46,927 bases of DNA from a virus. The stretch is from positions 1 through 46,927 of the IMG/VR virus record IMGVR_UViG_3300029258_004662; one strand, written 5' to 3'. Made by a program: the position numbers and the translations under genes. This document shows positions 45,368 through 46,927 of this stretch, in pieces. Numbering within the stretch: the first letter of the stretch is position 1; every line of letters begins with the position of its first letter. The notes beneath the pieces are model-generated. The model had not been told where the DNA came from. It made no database searches and saw nothing but the letters and a program-made list of their open reading frames with translations.

Positions 45368-46627
45368 ATGGCTGCGTGGCGAAAGGTGTGGCTTTGGCGA
45401 CGCGAGCAGAAGACTCGGACGACGTACTGTCTGCGGTGGTACGAGGATGATTTCCGAATGAGGACGAAAGCCGTCGGGACGGACAAGGAGCACGCCGAGG
45501 GGGAGCGCCGGAAGTTCGAGTACGAGCTGAACACGGGCGCGGGCTCGGCGGCGGCGCGGCTTCGAACGCTCGGCGACCTGGCGGACGAACATCTGCGCGT
45601 GTCGGCGGGTTCGGTTCGGCCGGCGACGTTGACGATTCAGCGGGCGGCGCTGGAGACGTTCTGCGCGTTCGTCGGTTTGGGCGCGAAGGCGCGGAGGTCT
45701 GAGTCTAACGGCGCGTGCCGGGTGTGCGGGCGTCCTGAGAAGGTGAAGGGGGAGGCTCGTCCGGAGTCGGTTCGGCTGGGCCGGCTGGGGCTGTGCGCGG
45801 GGTGTTTCGCGGAGGCGCTGGAGGGGGGCCGGAAGAGCCGTGTGCCGGCGGCGAGTCCGCTGGTCGCGGCGGAGTTCGTGGCGGCGCGTCTTCGGGAGGT
45901 CTCGCGGGCGACCGCGAATAAGGAGCTTCGGACGTTGCAGGCCGTCTTCCGCGCGGCGGTTGAGCGGGAGTCGGTTGCGCGGAATGCGTTCGAGTCGGTG
46001 CGGCGGGTTCGCGAGGCGCAGAAACGGATTCGGACGCTGACGGCTCTGGAGATCAATGCGCTGCTGGCGGCGTGCTCTGAGGACCGGTCGCTGCAGGCGT
46101 TCGTGTTCGCGGCGGCGACGACGGGGGCGCGCGTGGGGGAGCTGCTCAACCTGCGCGTGGAGGATGTGGATTGGGAGACGGGGGACGCGCCGCTGGTCAA
46201 TCGCGAGTCGGATGGCCACGTGTCGAAGAGCGGGAAGGAGCGGCGGGTGTGGTTTCTGCCGCTTGCGCGGGAGTTGCTGAGGATAGCCTTGGACGGGCGG
46301 GTGTCCGGGAAGATCTGGCCGTGGTCGGTGTACGGTGCGCACGGGCGGTTCGTTCGCGCGGTGGCGCGGGCGGGTCTGAAGCATGCGACGCCGCACGATC
46401 TGCGGCGGACGTTCGCGAGCGACCTGCAGGCGCACGGCGTGGCGTCGGCGACGGCGAAGGCGCTGCTCGGGCATGCCTCGATCACGACGACGGAGCAGCA
46501 CTACACGGCGATCCCGGCGGAGACGCTGCGGGCGGCGGCGGAGCGGTTGAGCTTCGCGCGGCCGGCGGCGATCGTATCGTTATCGTATCGCGAAGGCCTC
46601 GGGCGGTCCGAGGCGCGGACGGCTTGA
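45368..46627 (+). CDS. int: Tyrosine recombinase (integrase) with zinc-knuckle insertion
   Basis: The 419-residue protein carries the tyrosine recombinase catalytic residues: Arg255 (TTGARVGELL), Lys near 287-290, His343 and Arg346 (TPHDLRRTF), His369 (LLGHASITTT) and Tyr379 (EQHY). An N-terminal arm-binding-like part and a core-binding domain are interrupted by residues 112-154, where two CxxC pairs (Cys117, Cys120, Cys143, Cys146) form a zinc-knuckle insertion. ATG 45368 with GAGGAGG is preferred over GTG 45359. It would insert the phage at the tRNA-Leu site. Confidence 0.93.
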   Translation: MAAWRKVWLWRREQKTRTTYCLRWYEDDFRMRTKAVGTDKEHAEGERRKFEYELNTGAGSAAARLRTLGDLADEHLRVSAGSVRPATLTIQRAALETFCAFVGLGAKARRSESNGACRVCGRPEKVKGEARPESVRLGRLGLCAGCFAEALEGGRKSRVPAASPLVAAEFVAARLREVSRATANKELRTLQAVFRAAVERESVARNAFESVRRVREAQKRIRTLTALEINALLAACSEDRSLQAFVFAAATTGARVGELLNLRVEDVDWETGDAPLVNRESDGHVSKSGKERRVWFLPLARELLRIALDGRVSGKIWPWSVYGAHGRFVRAVARAGLKHATPHDLRRTFASDLQAHGVASATAKALLGHASITTTEQHYTAIPAETLRAAAERLSFARPAAIVSLSYREGLGRSEARTA

Positions 46628-46652
46628 CGTGTAACGTGGGATGAGGTTAGAT
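46624..46652 (+). promoter_or_regulatory. Candidate promoter of the tRNA-Leu half
   Basis: TTGACG (46624-46629, overlapping the integrase stop) is followed after 17 bases by TTAGAT (46647-46652). The tRNA sequence begins 13 bases later. Confidence 0.4.
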
Positions 46653-46664
46653 GTTGTGCGGAAC

Positions 46665-46706
46665 GGGCGAGTGGCGGAACCGGCAGACGCATGGGACTTA
46701 AAATCC
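46665..46706 (+). other. 5' half of a tRNA-Leu(UAA) gene, probable att site
   Basis: The sequence matches a tRNA-Leu from the acceptor start GGGCGAG (46665-46671) through the D arm (GCGGAACCGGCAGACGC) to the anticodon loop CTTAAAA with anticodon TAA (46699-46701). Similarity stops after TCC at 46704-46706: the 3' anticodon stem (TCCGC instead of TCCCA), variable arm, T arm and acceptor 3' end are missing. It lies just downstream of the integrase, where an attP would be expected. The core would be around the anticodon loop. Confidence 0.65.
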
Positions 46707-46927
46707 GCCGATGGCCCGTTTTCCAGCCTCCAGACTAACCTACTGCGCAGTCGCCTCTTAGCGCATAACTCCCACCTATAAGCCGCAGTTATGACAACGT
46801 CGCACCCCTGAGATGTAATGCACATTCGCGACACTCGTGTAAACGGTTCCAGGCCGCTTCGTATCAAAATCGTATCGGAGAGCGGCGTAGGTACTTCCCG
46901 CGGCCCGGAGGCCCGCCATTTTTGCAT
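46707..46927. other. Right-end region
   Basis: 221 bases without a gene. It contains the right arm of the 17-bp inverted repeat (46743-46759), a 7-bp inverted repeat (CATAACT at 46764-46770 with AGTTATG at 46787-46793), and a third ATCGTATCG copy (46869-46877). Likely integrase-binding region. Confidence 0.5.
46743..46759. repeat. 17-bp inverted repeat, right arm
   Basis: CTGCGCAGTCGCCTCTT is the exact reverse complement of 45290-45306. Confidence 0.9.

Larger units (their letters stand above)
46571..46877. repeat. ATCGTATCG repeats near the integrase end
   Basis: ATCGTATCG occurs at 46571-46579, 46582-46590 and 46869-46877. The first two overlap the integrase coding end. They could be arm-type integrase sites. 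Confidence 0.45.

Noticed and set aside
46665-46790. Group I intron in tRNA-Leu(UAA), as in cyanobacteria
   Set aside because: The anticodon loop is uninterrupted and the 3' exon is absent, so the gene is simply truncated.
1-46927. CRISPR array
   Set aside because: Dispersed repeats are tandem 7- and 9-base units without regular spacers; no cas genes.

Overview
The window is a nearly complete, GC-rich (roughly 60-65% by eye) temperate siphovirus genome or prophage. It starts 125 bases before a small-terminase gene and ends 300 bases after a tyrosine integrase. The order is that of a lambda-like phage opened near its packaging site: terminase, portal, S49 protease, scaffold-like protein, decoration protein, major capsid, head-tail joining, tail tube, tail chaperone with a slippery site, tape measure, tail tip, accessory genes, a leftward repressor operon, rightward early genes, replication gene, small HTH protein, integrase. 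No ordinary host genes are visible. The host cannot be named. Dispersed heptamer (GARAAGC, GARAACT, GARTAGT types) and nonamer (CACGAAGGA type) repeats, strong Shine-Dalgarno sites and high GC recall uncultivated bacteria such as Planctomycetes/PVC relatives or candidate phyla, but that is only an impression.

Layout. 126-5015: terminase genes, three small genes, a radical SAM gene and a zinc-ribbon gene. 5152-13613: head and neck genes, interrupted by a glycosyltransferase gene. 13661-25504: tail genes, then a serine/arginine-repeat protein, a three-domain glycosyltransferase/methyltransferase and small membrane proteins that are the only lysis candidates. 25515-30496: small accessory genes, including a ParB-methyltransferase fusion, a HARE-HTH protein and a moron-like unit with a perfect sigma70-type promoter. 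30745-32010 (minus strand): XRE repressor, zinc-ribbon membrane protein and a truncated secreted SNase-like protein, forming a lysogeny operon. 32011-32485: divergent control region with a perfect early promoter, a 16-base operator repeated at exactly 30 bases, and a folded leader with a terminator-like hairpin. 32486-44141: early genes, including a phage tRNA with initiator-like features, a Gp3-like protein, a ParB-like protein, and a tightly overlapping ASCH / deoxyribosyltransferase-like / radical SAM run. 44248-46927: replication gene containing iterons and a 15-bp hairpin (probable origin), a 33-residue membrane peptide, an excisionase-like protein, the integrase, and a promoter-linked 5' half of a tRNA-Leu(UAA) gene that probably marks the attachment site.

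How it works together (inference): the repressor silences the early promoter in the lysogen while its operon supplies two envelope proteins. On induction the early run leads to the initiator and its internal origin. The late run builds a capsid with a short flexible tail, and two sugar-transferase genes beside a serine-rich tip protein suggest a decorated virion. The strongest leads are the iteron origin, the tail-chaperone slippery site, the SR-repeat protein with its sugar enzymes, the 17-bp inverted repeat around the integrase, the tRNA-Leu 5' half, and the repeats absorbed in frame into phage proteins.
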